A stretch of 27,124 nucleotides of DNA, from NCBI GenBank assembly GCA_009733775.1, contig WOGZ01000403.1, forward strand, positions 1-27,124. The letters run 5' to 3'. This document shows positions 1-10,117 of the stretch, in pieces. The stretch's first letter is position 1. Each line of letters starts with the position of its first letter. Origin of the DNA: Alectoria sarmentosa (Eukaryota > Ascomycota > Lecanoromycetes > Lecanorales > Parmeliaceae). The notes below the pieces were generated by a model. It did no database searches, was not told where the DNA came from, and saw only the letters and a program-made list of their open reading frames with translations. Made by a program: the position numbers and the translations under genes.

Positions 1-953
1 AATAATATTTTATTATATTTTTTAACGATATAAAACGTTTTAAATAATTAATAATTAAGAAATTTATTTCGATTATAAATAATATGTTTAATAATATAAA
101 AGTTAAAATAATTTAAATTTAAAATGTTTAAATTTATTTTCACGTAATTGTTATAAATTTTCGATATATTAAAAATTTTTAAGTTTCTATTTAAATTTAA
201 AATCGTTGAATTTAGATTTTTTATTATTTTCGTTATTGTTATTATCGCTCTTTTATTTATTTTTTCGTTTATTATTATTATTATTATTAAAAAAGTTATT
301 AATCGATAAATTAATTTTATTATTATCGATTTTATAATTATCGAAATTATAATAATATATATCGCATTTTTTATACAATTTGATAATTTTAATAATATCG
401 ATATAATGATTTAATTAATATTTATTTTAATTTATAATTCGAACAAAGATTAAGAAAAAGTGAATAATAAAAATATATACAATTTAAACGTTTTTAAAAT
501 AATAAGTGTTTTGAAATCGTTATATAATTTCGTTTAAAATGTGTTTATATAATTTATTCTCATTAAATGAAATACAATTTTGAAAATATTATTTAATATA
601 ATCGTTATAAAAAGATTTTAAATTGAAATAAAATTATTAAATAAATAAGTTTTCGTTTAATTTAAGTTGAATAAGAAAGTTTTATAATTTTATTAACGAT
701 CTTCGAAATTTATTAATATGTTCGTTAAGATTATCGTTATATTAATTTATTATTAAATTATTAAAGTGTTAAAACGCGCGAATTAAATACTTAAAATCTT
801 AAAAAAAGTAATTTTCTTTTAATTTAATTCACGCGATATAAGCATTAATTATATATTCGATATTAACATAATTATTATTAATTATATAAAGATATAAAAC
901 GATATAAACGAGAATATATTTTAATTTATATATTTTGAATTTAACGTTATCGA

Positions 954-986
<33 letters not shown>

Positions 987-1297
987 ATAATAAAATTTGA
1001 AATCGATGCTTATTTTTCGATTTAATTTATTTTTATAAATTAAAATTTTTAAAAACGTTTTTTATGATTCGCTTTTAAATTATATAATTTGTTAAATCGA
1101 TTAATTTAATTTTTTTTTTAAAATATTAATGAGTTTTAACGTTAAAAATTCGAATATAATAATATTAATAAATATAATAATAAAAAGCTTAATATAAAGA
1201 AAACGAAGTTGATAATAATTTTGAAATTTAAATATTTTTTAAATAAAATAAAATAAATATAATAAATAAACGTGTTTTAAAGTTTATATTTATTTTA
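1..1297. repeat. AT-rich RIP-degraded block, left part
   Basis: The sequence is made almost entirely of A and T, has no open frame of useful length, and most of its few cytosines sit in CpG. This is what repeat-induced point mutation leaves of an old transposon. A short (TTA)n run lies near 955-985. No transposase, reverse transcriptase or terminal repeat could be recognised, so the original element stays unnamed. It probably continues beyond the left edge and again after the inserted LTR element at 3222. Confidence 0.8.
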
Positions 1298-1493
1298 TGT
1301 TGAAAATTAGTTTCTTGCGTAACGTACGTAAGGTCAGCTTTAAGGTCGATCTTAAAGCCGGCTTTAAGATTAGCTTTAAGACCAGTCGTGTCTTGACATT
1401 GTCTTGACGAATAAGCTTAAAAACACGATTCTCTCGTATTTCTTACATACTCAATCAAACTCATATATGATATTCATTATATATCTTTTAACA
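1298..1493 (+). repeat. 5' LTR (196 bp)
   Basis: It aligns without gaps to 3026-3221 over the full 196 bp. I count about 33 differences, all of them transitions. It starts TGTTGAAAA and ends TTTTAACA, giving short inverted ends typical of LTRs. Bases 1329-1388 are five copies of a 12-bp unit beginning TAAG. Confidence 0.8.
1329..1388 (+). repeat. 12-bp tandem array inside 5' LTR (5 copies)
   Basis: Five consecutive 12-mers, each starting TAAG or TAAA, differ from one another only at positions compatible with C/T and G/A changes. One junction forms the perfect 18-bp palindrome CTTAAAGCCGGCTTTAAG. The equivalent array in the 3' LTR is closer to the presumed unmutated unit TAAGGCCGGCCC. Confidence 0.75.
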
Positions 1494-1506
1494 GATTATG
1501 AGCCCG
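1494..1506 (+). other. Candidate primer-binding site, half-tRNA-iMet type
   Basis: GATTATGAGCCCG lies immediately after the 5' LTR. The anticodon arm of eukaryotic initiator tRNA-Met contains GGGCTCATAACC, whose complement is GGTTATGAGCCC. The site matches this except for a G-to-A change at its second base, which RIP would explain. Priming from the anticodon half of initiator tRNA is known for some Ty1/Copia elements, including Drosophila copia and yeast Ty5. This is the basis for the Copia assignment. Confidence 0.65.
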
Positions 1507-1592
1507 ATTTGTGGCGATAAAAGAATAACATTTATTCTCGCACTTTCCATATATGAATATCTTATTAATAATGATCTAAATATCATTATTAC

Positions 1593-1649
1593 ATTGCGAC
1601 AGCCCGTTTTTTTTGGCTCGTAACTTCCGACGAGTTGGGCTGTCGCAAT
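1593..1649. repeat. Inverted repeat, 13-bp arms
   Basis: ATTGCGACAGCCC (1593-1605) is the exact reverse complement of GGGCTGTCGCAAT (1637-1649). A smaller CTCGT/ACGAG pair lies between them. In RNA this would fold as a stem in the leader of the element, just downstream of the primer-binding site. A packaging or dimerisation role is possible, but nothing here proves it. Confidence 0.65.
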
Positions 1650-1671
1650 TCAAATACAAAAAATATCGAAC

Positions 1672-2095
1672 CAAGTCCCTTCATTCGGGCATTTCGTTTC
1701 ATACCATCGGGCCTCAAGTTCCTTCGCACAGGGCATTTCGTCTCATATCATCGGGCCACAAGTCCCTTCGCATAGGGCATTCCGTCTTATATCATCGGAC
1801 ATCCTATCTTTTTTCAAATACAATTACAAAATATCGAATCAAGTCCCTTCACATAGGGCATTCCGTCCCATATCATCGAACATCTCATCCTTTCAAGTCC
1901 CTTCACACAGGGCATTCCGTCCCATATCATCGGACATCGTATCCTTCCAAATCCCTTCGCACAGGGCATTCCGTCCCATATCATCGGGCATCCAATCTCA
2001 TTCGGACATTCCGTTCCATATCATCGGACATCTCATCCTTCCAAGTCCCTGCGTACGGATATTCAATCCCTTCGCATAAAACATCAAATCCCGAA
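1672..2095 (+). repeat. Minisatellite A, units of about 43-54 bp
   Basis: Units begin CAAGTCCCTTC, then AGGGCATTCCGTC and CATATCATCGG. Unit starts fall near 1672, 1715, 1759, 1840, 1894, 1948 and 2042. Spacing is 54 bp in the best-kept part, which equals 18 codons and explains why one long open frame runs through the array. The open frame gives a repetitive peptide with no recognisable domain. Confidence 0.8.
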
Positions 2096-2246
2096 TCCAA
2101 CGAGCTCCCCATGACAAAAAAGGGAAACAAATCCTTATTTTCTATTGAGCTCCTCATAATAAAAAGGGGAAAAAGTCCCAAAATTATCGAGCTCCTCACA
2201 AACAAGAGGATCAAGTCTTAAAGGGTTTTTCAAAACAATACGAGAA

Positions 2247-2987
2247 CACGCCCCTGATCAGGGCGTCAAGTCTCAAATTATTATTGGGTTCCTCATATCA
2301 CAAAGGGGAATAAGTTCTTACATCAGGGCAACTCCCCGTATCATCAAGGGGAACAAATCCTTATTCGAACTGGGCTCCCCATATAAAGGGGATCACGCCC
2401 CTGATCAGGGTGTCAAGTCTCAAATTATTATTGAGCTCCTCATACCACAAAGGGGAACAAGTCTTTATATCAGGGCAACTCCCCGTATCATCAAGGGGAA
2501 CAAGTCCTTATTCGAATTGGGCTCCCCATACAAAGGGGATCACGCCCTTGATCAGGGTGTCAAGTCCCAAATTATTATTGGGCTCCCCATATCACAAAGG
2601 GGAACAAGTCCCTACATTAGGGCAGCTTCCCGTATCACAAAGGGGAACAAGTCCCTGCATCAGGGCGACAATTCCCAAATTCCAATTGGGTTCTCGTATC
2701 AGAAAGGGAAGCAAGTCCCTACATCAGGGCGACATCTTTTAAATTTCTATTGAGCTTTTCGTATTACAAAGCGGAAAAAAGTCCTTACATTAGGGCATCG
2801 TAACGTATCGCTGTAGAGGAACAAGTCCTTACATCAGGGCGGCAATTCTCAAATTCTTTCCGTATCAGAAAGGGAAGCAAGTTTTTACATCAGGGCGACA
2901 TTTTTCAAATTCTTATTGAGCTTCCCGTATTACAAAGCGGAAAAAAGTTTTTACATTAAGGCATCGTAACGTATCGCTGTAGGGGAG
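2247..2987 (+). repeat. Minisatellite B, higher-order array of about 147 bp
   Basis: The core AAGGGGAACAAGTCC followed by a TACATCAGGGC-like box recurs throughout. Larger blocks starting at CACGCCC recur near 2247, 2394 and 2541, a higher-order period of about 147 bp. A second block, about 80 bp long, is duplicated at 2741 and 2907. The array reaches almost to the 3' LTR. The units differ mainly by transitions. Confidence 0.75.
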
Positions 2988-3025
2988 TGTTAAAACAATC
3001 GTATATTTTTGACGCTATAAAGGAA

Positions 3026-3221
3026 TGTTGAAAACCAACCTCTTGCGTAACGTATATAAGGTTAATCCTAAGGCCGACCCTAAGGCCGGCCCTAAGGTCA
3101 GTCTTAAGGTCAGTCGTGTCTTGACATTGTCTTGACAAATAAGCTTAAAAACACGATTCCCCCGTGTTTCTTACATATTCAATCAAATCCACATATGATA
3201 TTCATCATATATCTTTTAACA
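3026..3221 (+). repeat. 3' LTR (196 bp)
   Basis: This is the partner of 1298-1493, collinear with it and of the same length. It keeps more C and G than the 5' copy in its 12-bp array, so it is probably closer to the ancestral sequence. It is followed by TTTTA, the same 5-mer that precedes the 5' LTR. Confidence 0.8.
3057..3116 (+). repeat. 12-bp tandem array inside 3' LTR (5 copies)
   Basis: Five consecutive 12-mers of the form TAAGG(T/C)C(A/G).... sit at the same offset (31 bp) from the LTR start as the array at 1329. TAAGGCCGGCCC at 3081-3092 is the least altered copy. Such arrays in LTRs can be transcription-factor sites in U3, but no factor can be named. Confidence 0.75.
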
Positions 3222-6200
3222 TTTTATTTATATAATTAACATAAATTATATATATGTTTACGATCGCAAAAAATGATTTTTTTAATTTTTTATATTAATA
3301 ATTAACTTTTTAACGTATTAAGACGAAAAATCTAATAATTTATATTAATTTAAGTGAGAAATATTCGTTTTTGATTTAAATAATAAATTTAAATAACGAT
3401 TAATAAATTTGATATATCATTAATTAATTTTTTTAATAAACTCGAATTTAAATAATAATCGATAAATTTAATTTGTTATTAATTAATTTGTTTTTAATAA
3501 ATTTTAAAACTAATCATTTTTAAAAGAATTATTCGTTTAAATTTAAGTAAAAAGTTAAATAACGATTAATATAATTTCGATATATTATTAATTAATTATT
3601 TTAATAAGTTTTAAAATTAATTGCTTTTAGCGATTAAGATACATTTATTAATTAATTTTTAATCGAATAAATATATCGCACGATAAAAATATGCATTAAT
3701 TAAATATTATTTCAAAAATTTAAAAATTGTTTTCTTTAATCAACGTGACGTTTTTATTAATTAAAATGTGTAATTTAATTTTTATAATTACGTTATTGAT
3801 AAAGTTAACGATTTTAATAAAAATTGAAATTCGTTTAAAATTAACGTTTAAACGTGCTTTAAGTCGAGATTTCGAGGTAATATTATTTTGTTAATACGAT
3901 ATTAAATCGAGTGTTTTTTAACGCTTTAAGACATTTGCGATATTTTATAATAATATACTCGCACGAAGTGTTTTTATAAAATAAAAATAAAGTTTTATAA
4001 TTTAAAGCGATTTATAAATTAATATATGCAAAGTATATCGATAAAATAAATATTAAATTATTAAATGAAACTTGATTAATTAAGTTTATAATTTATTGAA
4101 AATGAATAATAAATTATTTGATTAAGATATTATATAAAATATAAAACTTATTAAGTTTACACTCGACGATAGTCGAGTAAAAAAAATGAAACGAATTTAA
4201 TCATTTTAACAATTTAATCTCGTGAATTAAAAAATTATGAATTTCGATTTTGAATACAATAAATTATATCATCGCTCGTTTAATTATTTTATTAATAAAT
4301 AATACGAAATATATATATTCTCGTTTAATGTTATTAATAAAAAACTTGCTTTAAAAATCGATATACATTTTTATTACAAATATCGTAATCTTTATACGAG
4401 ACTTTTTATTATTAATTTTAATTATTTTTATAACATTATATACGTCGTAATCGAAATTTTTTAAAATTGAAAATCGATTTACTTTATAAATATAAAGATG
4501 TAAATTCTTTAATTTATATATTTTCAAATAATCAAATCGTTAATACAGTAATTTGAATATTATAAAAATAAAATATTTACGTTTAAATAAAACTTTTATA
4601 ATAATTGCGATTATTTAATCGTTTAATATAAATACTTTATTGAAATCATAATTCGTTAATTCGTAAAGATTATTTTTTATATAATTAAAAACGACGACAT
4701 TATTCGTTTTTTTATAAATAATTTATATTATTTAATTATCGAAATATATTAAAAATTCACGTTAATTAAAAACGATAATAAATAATAAATAAATTTTTAT
4801 ATTCGATATATAAAATATATTCTTTAAAACTTATATTTAACGATCGACTCGTATACGATTATCGCTTATACTTCATATAATAATTCGTTTAAATTATCGA
4901 ATTTCATTATTTTATCGTAATGAATTATATTAACGAATAAGTTTTTTTTAAAATATCATATAACGTGTGACCCTTAAATCGATAATTTATTTAAAAATTT
5001 TATAACTTATTTACGATGAATAATTATTTAAACACGTTTTTTATAAAATATGTTTTTTATATTATTATTCTCTTTTTTCGCTATAATAACGACTTTATTT
5101 TTTCGTTTAAAAAAGCGAATTATAAACTTGCTTAAAATTTTACGATTATATTTTAATCGTAATAACTCGTTTTTATTCGCCTTTTTTTTTTTTTCTAAAA
5201 ATTAAAATAATTTAATTTATAATAATTCTTTTTATTATATTTAAAACATTTAACATTTACGAAATAATTATTTTTCGAACGATTTATTTAACCTTGTTTG
5301 TTATCACGATTTTTTTTCGTATTAACGATATTTAAACTATTTTTACGTTTAATATCTTATTTTATTATAAAAAAGTATTTTAAAATTAATATTATAATGA
5401 AAATATCGATTTAATTTAAAATATGCTTCGTTATATCGTATTCGTTTTTTTAATATATATTTACGATTATCGTTATATAATATATATTCGATAACTTTAT
5501 ATTCGATACGAGATTATAAATTTCGTCGCTTAATTACTTTAAAATTATCGTTATTTTATCGATTAATTTATCGCTATTTTTAATATAATCGAAAAATCGC
5601 TATAATATAAATAATAAACGTTTTTTATTATTCATTTTATAAAATCGTTTTAATTCGTTTTATACGTTTTTAAATAAATTTTTATTGTTTATATAACTTT
5701 ATTACGTTTTTTTCACATTAATTATTAATATAATAATTATTTACTAATTTACAAATATTTAATTATGTTTTTTTTTATTATTATTCGAGCATTTTTTAAT
5801 TTCTTTTATAATGTTTTATATATTACGTTTTATAAAAAATAGTTTATAAATTTAAATTTAATTATTATAATTATAAGTTTTTAAAATAAATAATTTAATA
5901 CATAAATGCTTTAATAGCGACTTATTTAACTCATTTAAATCGATTTTCAATATCTGTTTTTTATTTCTTTTAATAAATGTTATAAATTTCTCGTTTGACG
6001 AATTCGAATTTTATTTAATAATATAAAAACTTAATAACGTTATTTTGTTATTAACGAATATTATATCTCGTTTTATTAAAATAATAATAATATTTCATTT
6101 AGTAGTTATTTAATAAATAAATTAATCGAATTTATAATTTATTGTAAAAATAAATCATTAAACGAAATAATTAATAATCGAATAATTTTAATAATAATAA

Positions 6201-6350
6201 ATTATAATTATGATTATAATAATGATTGTATTTAAATAACATTAAGAGAAAAGTATAAAAACGATTATAATTTAATTTATATAAGACAAAAGGGTTTCGA
6301 AGTCGAATTTAAACAATTATCGAATTTCTATAAAATTTATATCGAAGATC
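3222..6350. repeat. AT-rich RIP-degraded block, right part
   Basis: This is three kilobases of the same extreme AT-rich sequence as 1-1297, with stops in every frame and remaining C mostly in CpG. A short perfect hairpin lies at 4161-4178 (ACTCGAC, loop GATA, GTCGAGT). No protein motif of a transposon survives. Composition changes within about 100 bases near 6300-6360, a sharp border to the gene-bearing part. Confidence 0.8.
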
Positions 6351-6505
6351 GATCAACGAGAGAAATATCACTTTCATGATTATTTGTCGAACTCATATGA
6401 TTCCCATGAATTCTCCGTATGATCGATATAAGCGAATCTATTACCTAATGGGTGGGTTCAAACAACAAGGGGCCCCGAAATTGGTCCCGAACGTTCACCG
6501 AATTC

Positions 6506-6985
6506 CTATGAATTCCATGGAACCCCGATCTTGCGAGTATTAACCCCCACCACCACGAAACCAACAGTCAACAGCATCTCGGGTATCACGCTCAAGCAGA
6601 CCTTGATCACCAGCGACGTCGTAAACTTCGAAGAAGAATTGTTCAATTCCAGTATCAGGGACGAGACCCCGTAGACCAGACGGAGCGCCACGAGCGGTAG
6701 GGCAACAACGACCCCGAGTAGCAACTGCGAAGAACCATCAGTCCACGCGATCTAAAAGCTCAGATACAAATACGAACCTTTGAACCATCGCGATAGATGG
6801 CGGCGCTCGTATCTGTCTGGTATGAAGACAATCGCAGTCCGTAATTTCAGGACTCGGCCTGCGTTTGAAAACTTTGCCATCATGTCAGACGAGGGCTGAG
6901 AAGCAGCAGTAAGTAGGCTGTGACGGCGGCCGAAAGGACCTGCAAGGTTTACTACATGCTCCTCTGCGAATTGGAAAAAGTCCAC
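6506..6985 (-). pseudogene. Relic of a fungal multi-pass membrane protein gene (DUF7702-like, 3' half)
   Basis: The 3' piece (6506 to about 6737) encodes two hydrophobic segments. The first reads LLLGVVVALPLVALRLVYG. The second contains LVIKVCLSVIPEMLLTVGF and is followed by VVVGVNTR. The LP....R..Y pattern followed by a hydrophobic helix with a glutamate resembles the C-terminus of fungal DUF7702 membrane proteins as I remember them. The upstream piece (to 6985) contains a weaker match around SSDMMAKFSNAGRVLKLRTA. A TAG stop lies between the two pieces in frame with the C-terminal one, no ATG or N-terminal half is found up to 7500, and one predicted membrane segment has lost its hydrophobicity. 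It lies next to the RIP block, so truncation and RIP leakage are likely. A spliced but divergent gene cannot be excluded. Confidence 0.4.
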
Positions 6986-7872
6986 GAAAAAAAATCACGG
7001 CATAAGGCACAGTGCTAGCAATCGTTCTCCAGAACTATACAGGCTTCTGATTGGTGGGTTGGAAAGGGGGCGCAGACTTACTAATCAGGGAACGAGAGCG
7101 AAAGCGAGACCGACAGCGAAAGCTCACTGTCTGGCCTTGAACATTCCAGAATTGGATCTGGACTCCTTTTCCCCATTGTTTTTTTCTTTTTTCAAGCGGA
7201 TCTTAAATTCGATGCATGCTGTAACCTAGTGTAAGCAGGGATCCGAGGGCGCGTGGAGGATTGTCGGATTCCCGTGCCCTTGTGGACCTGGATCAAGACA
7301 TGATTGGGCGTCTTAGGGTAGGTTGTCCCTAGGCGACCTGCAGCTTTGAACTGTTGAACATGACCACACCCGATGTAATGCAGAGAGTAGATTCTTGATG
7401 CAATGCTCGGTAGCCTATGGAGGATTCCCTAGGGAATAGCGCGCTTAGGCTTTACGGTATTGCATCTGCAACGAGCGACTAGTGAGAACATCAGGATCAT
7501 TTGAGACTGCGGGCAGCGAGGACTTTCTTTCTTACAAAGCAATTTTCATTGCCAGATCCCGCTGTTACACTCAGCGACTTTGAGACCGAGTGCTTTTTTG
7601 GATAAGTTTACCAAGGTCATAAAGCCAGTCAATGGGTCAGTCGTCGGGTTCGGTTCATGAGGTTCTTGTTTTATGTGGAAAACGCCATAAGCTAGTCCCG
7701 TCGGTTGTTGTTCGCGAGAAATGTACTTTAGCCATGTTAAAGCTTCGAGTTTTCCGGCATGGCATGCTCGGCTATGTGGAGTATATGTCAACTAATTATC
7801 CCCCCCATCACGTGGGGAATATCTCAAGAAGTGACTGATGTGGGGGTGCATTATGTACATGGAGTGTTTTGA
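6986..7872. other. Gene-free interval
   Basis: There are short open frames on both strands around 7546-7838, but they overlap each other, have no recognisable domain, and (minus strand) lack an ATG at the 5' end. A GTAAGT on the minus strand at 7081-7076 could be a donor of the decayed gene at 6506-6985. Nothing else is supported. The last part should hold the 3' UTR of the hydrolase-like gene. Confidence 0.5.
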
Positions 7873-9849
7873 TCAGGCTGATTTCTTCGGACCCGCAGAT
7901 TCCGACGAAAGGTCTTGAACAGCTGCTCGAAAGCTGCCAGTCGGTTGAAGATTGAGCTTCTTCTGATGTGGAGCAACGTCGGACCCAGCCTTTGTGAGAG
8001 CATTGCTGTAAAGTTCTTGCATGTATGAATAAACGAGCTCGAGTCTCTCTTGATCACGCTTGCTGTGATCGAAGCGGCACATATCACGATCTGCAGCGTC
8101 CAATCTGACGGTTCTCTCATTGGGCAGCCCGAAAAAAGCACGATTTTCCGGGACATGGTCATCGATGTCTTCCCTGTTGCAAATGTCGGGATTAGTCCGA
8201 GGTGTAATATGGAGTCATGAGACTTAAATGCACAGAATACAAGTCTCATCAGCGCATGTCGGGCTTTTTGACCCCTCGCCGCTCAATCGATGGTGGAGAA
8301 CAGGGAGAATCTGCTCTGAGCGGTGCTTACCAGAATGAAATAATTTGGTATGACTCCATCTGGTGTCGCCATTGGGTCGTCACTAGATCAGTAAAGATTG
8401 ATCCACTGTAGAGGTGTCTCCATACTTTGCCCACCCCCGTTGATCCTCTAACGAGACTTGAGGCATTAGCGGCATCGACGACGGCCAAACCAAGCGCCCC
8501 GGGGGAGTTATCCCCATTACTACCATGCGGAGTACCGAAGAAGAGGAGGCCGGTTGTCGAGGTGCAAATTGATGTATATTCGCTGTGATGGTATGCATTC
8601 ACTAGGGCCTTTGCATGTCGAATTTGACCAGATCAGCAAGTCGGGAGCATACCTTGACACTTCGAAAAAAGATCAACGACTCACCTGCTGGACCAAGATT
8701 CCCCCTAGGTTATGAGCTATAAAGATTAAAGGCCGATTGCGGTCCTTCGGACGCTCATTTTGGATTGATTGTAGTAGATCGTTCCCCTGGTCGACAAAAT
8801 GGTCCTTATCTGGGCTCCCAAACACTAGAGCTGAGTTGTACTTATACAGCAAGATGCGAGCTTGTGGGGTGTAATGGTGTGGTAGATCATCACGGAGCCA
8901 ACATCGTCCGCTGGGGCCGGCCGGTTTAATCCAGGTGTCCCAGGCATGTTGATCATCAGCCACGCCGTCAACATTGAGGCCGTGCACGGCTACAATACTG
9001 ATGAAAATCAGCCAACATAATCTTTCGTTGGATACAAGCTTCGTTGATCTTAATACTGGAAATACTAACTCAACTTGCGCTTCCCCACCAAACTCTTCCG
9101 CAGAGTAGAGCAGTCGCAAAGACTTGTCTCGCGAATTGTCTCGCGAATTAGCAGCAATTGCGATAGGAATAGATACGATATGTTGTGATCGAGTACGGTC
9201 TATCTGTACTTTGCTTTCACCTTGAGAGCGTAGCCTTTGATCTTCTGCTTCCAATTGACGACGCAACTGGCCTATGGTGGTAGCCTTTGTGTCGGTCCTG
9301 GTACCCTCTGCGCTTTCGTTGACAGCAATGATATCAAAGACCTCAATTTGATCACACAGCTTAGCGTTTGTTTCGTACAAGAGCGACAAGCTTTCTTCCT
9401 TGTCAGCGAACTCGCTGGTCACAGTCAGAGTCTGGGCTACTGTTGTCGCGAGACAACAACCACAATAGAAGGTATGCCTCGCCACCTCAAGCGGCTTTGC
9501 TCTTCAGGAGGCAAAAAAGAAAAAGAAGATACCTAGTTGGCCCAGCAAAAGATGCGTTGATATCGCGCAACAAGAAACGAATTTCATCGAGATAGCGGGA
9601 GATGATGGAAGAAGCCACTGCATCGTTTGCCTCGAGACTCGAAAGGGCCCCGTCCTCCAAACCGATGTCCTCTTCCCAAAATCTCTGCCGGAGCAGGACA
9701 TCATCTAATCTTTCAGCTAGGCTCTTTTTACCCAAATCTAGACTTCTTTCAATAGTCCGTACCAGCTGGTCTTGAACTGAGCTGTAGAATTCGGGTAATG
9801 TGATGGAACCCGGCTCTGCAGTGTTCCCTGTTGACTCATTCCCTGCCAT
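7873..9849 (-). CDS. Alpha/beta-hydrolase-like protein (SesB/NACHT-associated type), probably inactive
   Basis: My model has four exons: 9849-9533, 9414-8685, 8608-8331 and 8173-7873, giving 541 aa. Introns are GT-AG of 118, 76 and 157 nt; the first has a CTGAC branch-like motif. Residues 1-105 are a predicted helical N-terminal region of unknown type. The hydrolase core runs from IVAVHGLN (His250-Gly251) through RPLIFIAHNLGG (about 332-343) and FFGTPHG (372-378) to RLDAADRDMCRF. In the family, usually fused to NACHT or NB-ARC in fungi, these read GHSLGG and ADHRxMCRF. Here the nucleophile Ser is Asn341 (AAC for AGC) and the conserved His is Asp470, so lipase/esterase activity is unlikely. 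No NTPase or repeat domain follows. It is divergent from the HeLo-like gene at 10118. The third intron is the least certain. Confidence 0.75.
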
Positions 9850-10117
9850 TTCCAGACGTGGGCATCACTTTGGAGAATCTGTCTGGCTTTGATACTACCT
9901 GGCTGGGTCATGCAAGACTGTCGTGTCTGCTCAGCTCAGTGCCAACCCCGCTTTTGATGCACTATTTCAAATACGGTTAGTCTAGGATCATGCACCTCAA
10001 CCCCACCCGCGACAACATACCTTGCACCTTACTTTACTGTATGAGATAATAAAACGACGGTCCATCCTATCGAGGTCGTGCAAAATATACTCCACCATAC
10101 CTGCCTCTTATTGAATC
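9850..10117. promoter_or_regulatory. Shared divergent promoter region (268 bp)
   Basis: This is the only DNA between the start codons of the hydrolase-like gene (minus, ATG at 9849) and the HeLo-like gene (plus, ATG at 10118), so it must carry both 5' UTRs and promoters. No clear TATA box or named operator is evident. An AT-rich patch lies near 10040-10060. Shared regulation is inferred from geometry only. Confidence 0.5.

Larger units (their letters stand above)
1298..3221 (+). mobile_element. Non-autonomous Copia-like LTR retroelement (TRIM/LARD type)
   Basis: Two 196-bp direct repeats (1298-1493 and 3026-3221) begin TGTTG and end AACA. They are flanked by the same 5-mer, TTTTA (1293-1297 and 3222-3226), as expected of a target-site duplication. 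A primer-binding-site-like sequence follows the left LTR at once, and a purine run (3019-3025) precedes the right one. The 1.5-kb interior holds only tandem repeats. No gag, protease, integrase or reverse transcriptase is visible, so the element would need enzymes supplied in trans. It is much richer in G+C than the DNA on both sides, so it probably inserted into already degraded DNA or was less affected by RIP. Open frames inside it (for example 1613-2221) arise from the repeat periodicity and are not called as genes. Confidence 0.8.

Noticed and set aside
1613..2221. 202-codon open frame and its neighbours at 2410-2753 as proteins of the LTR element
   Set aside because: They run through minisatellites whose period keeps the frame open, begin without ATG (1613) or within repeats, and show no gag or other domain.
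1..6350. Mitochondrial-like or centromeric origin of the AT-rich block
   Set aside because: Stops in all frames, no mitochondrial genes, tRNAs or rRNAs, and the CpG-biased remaining cytosines fit RIP-degraded transposon DNA better. A centromeric position cannot be tested here.
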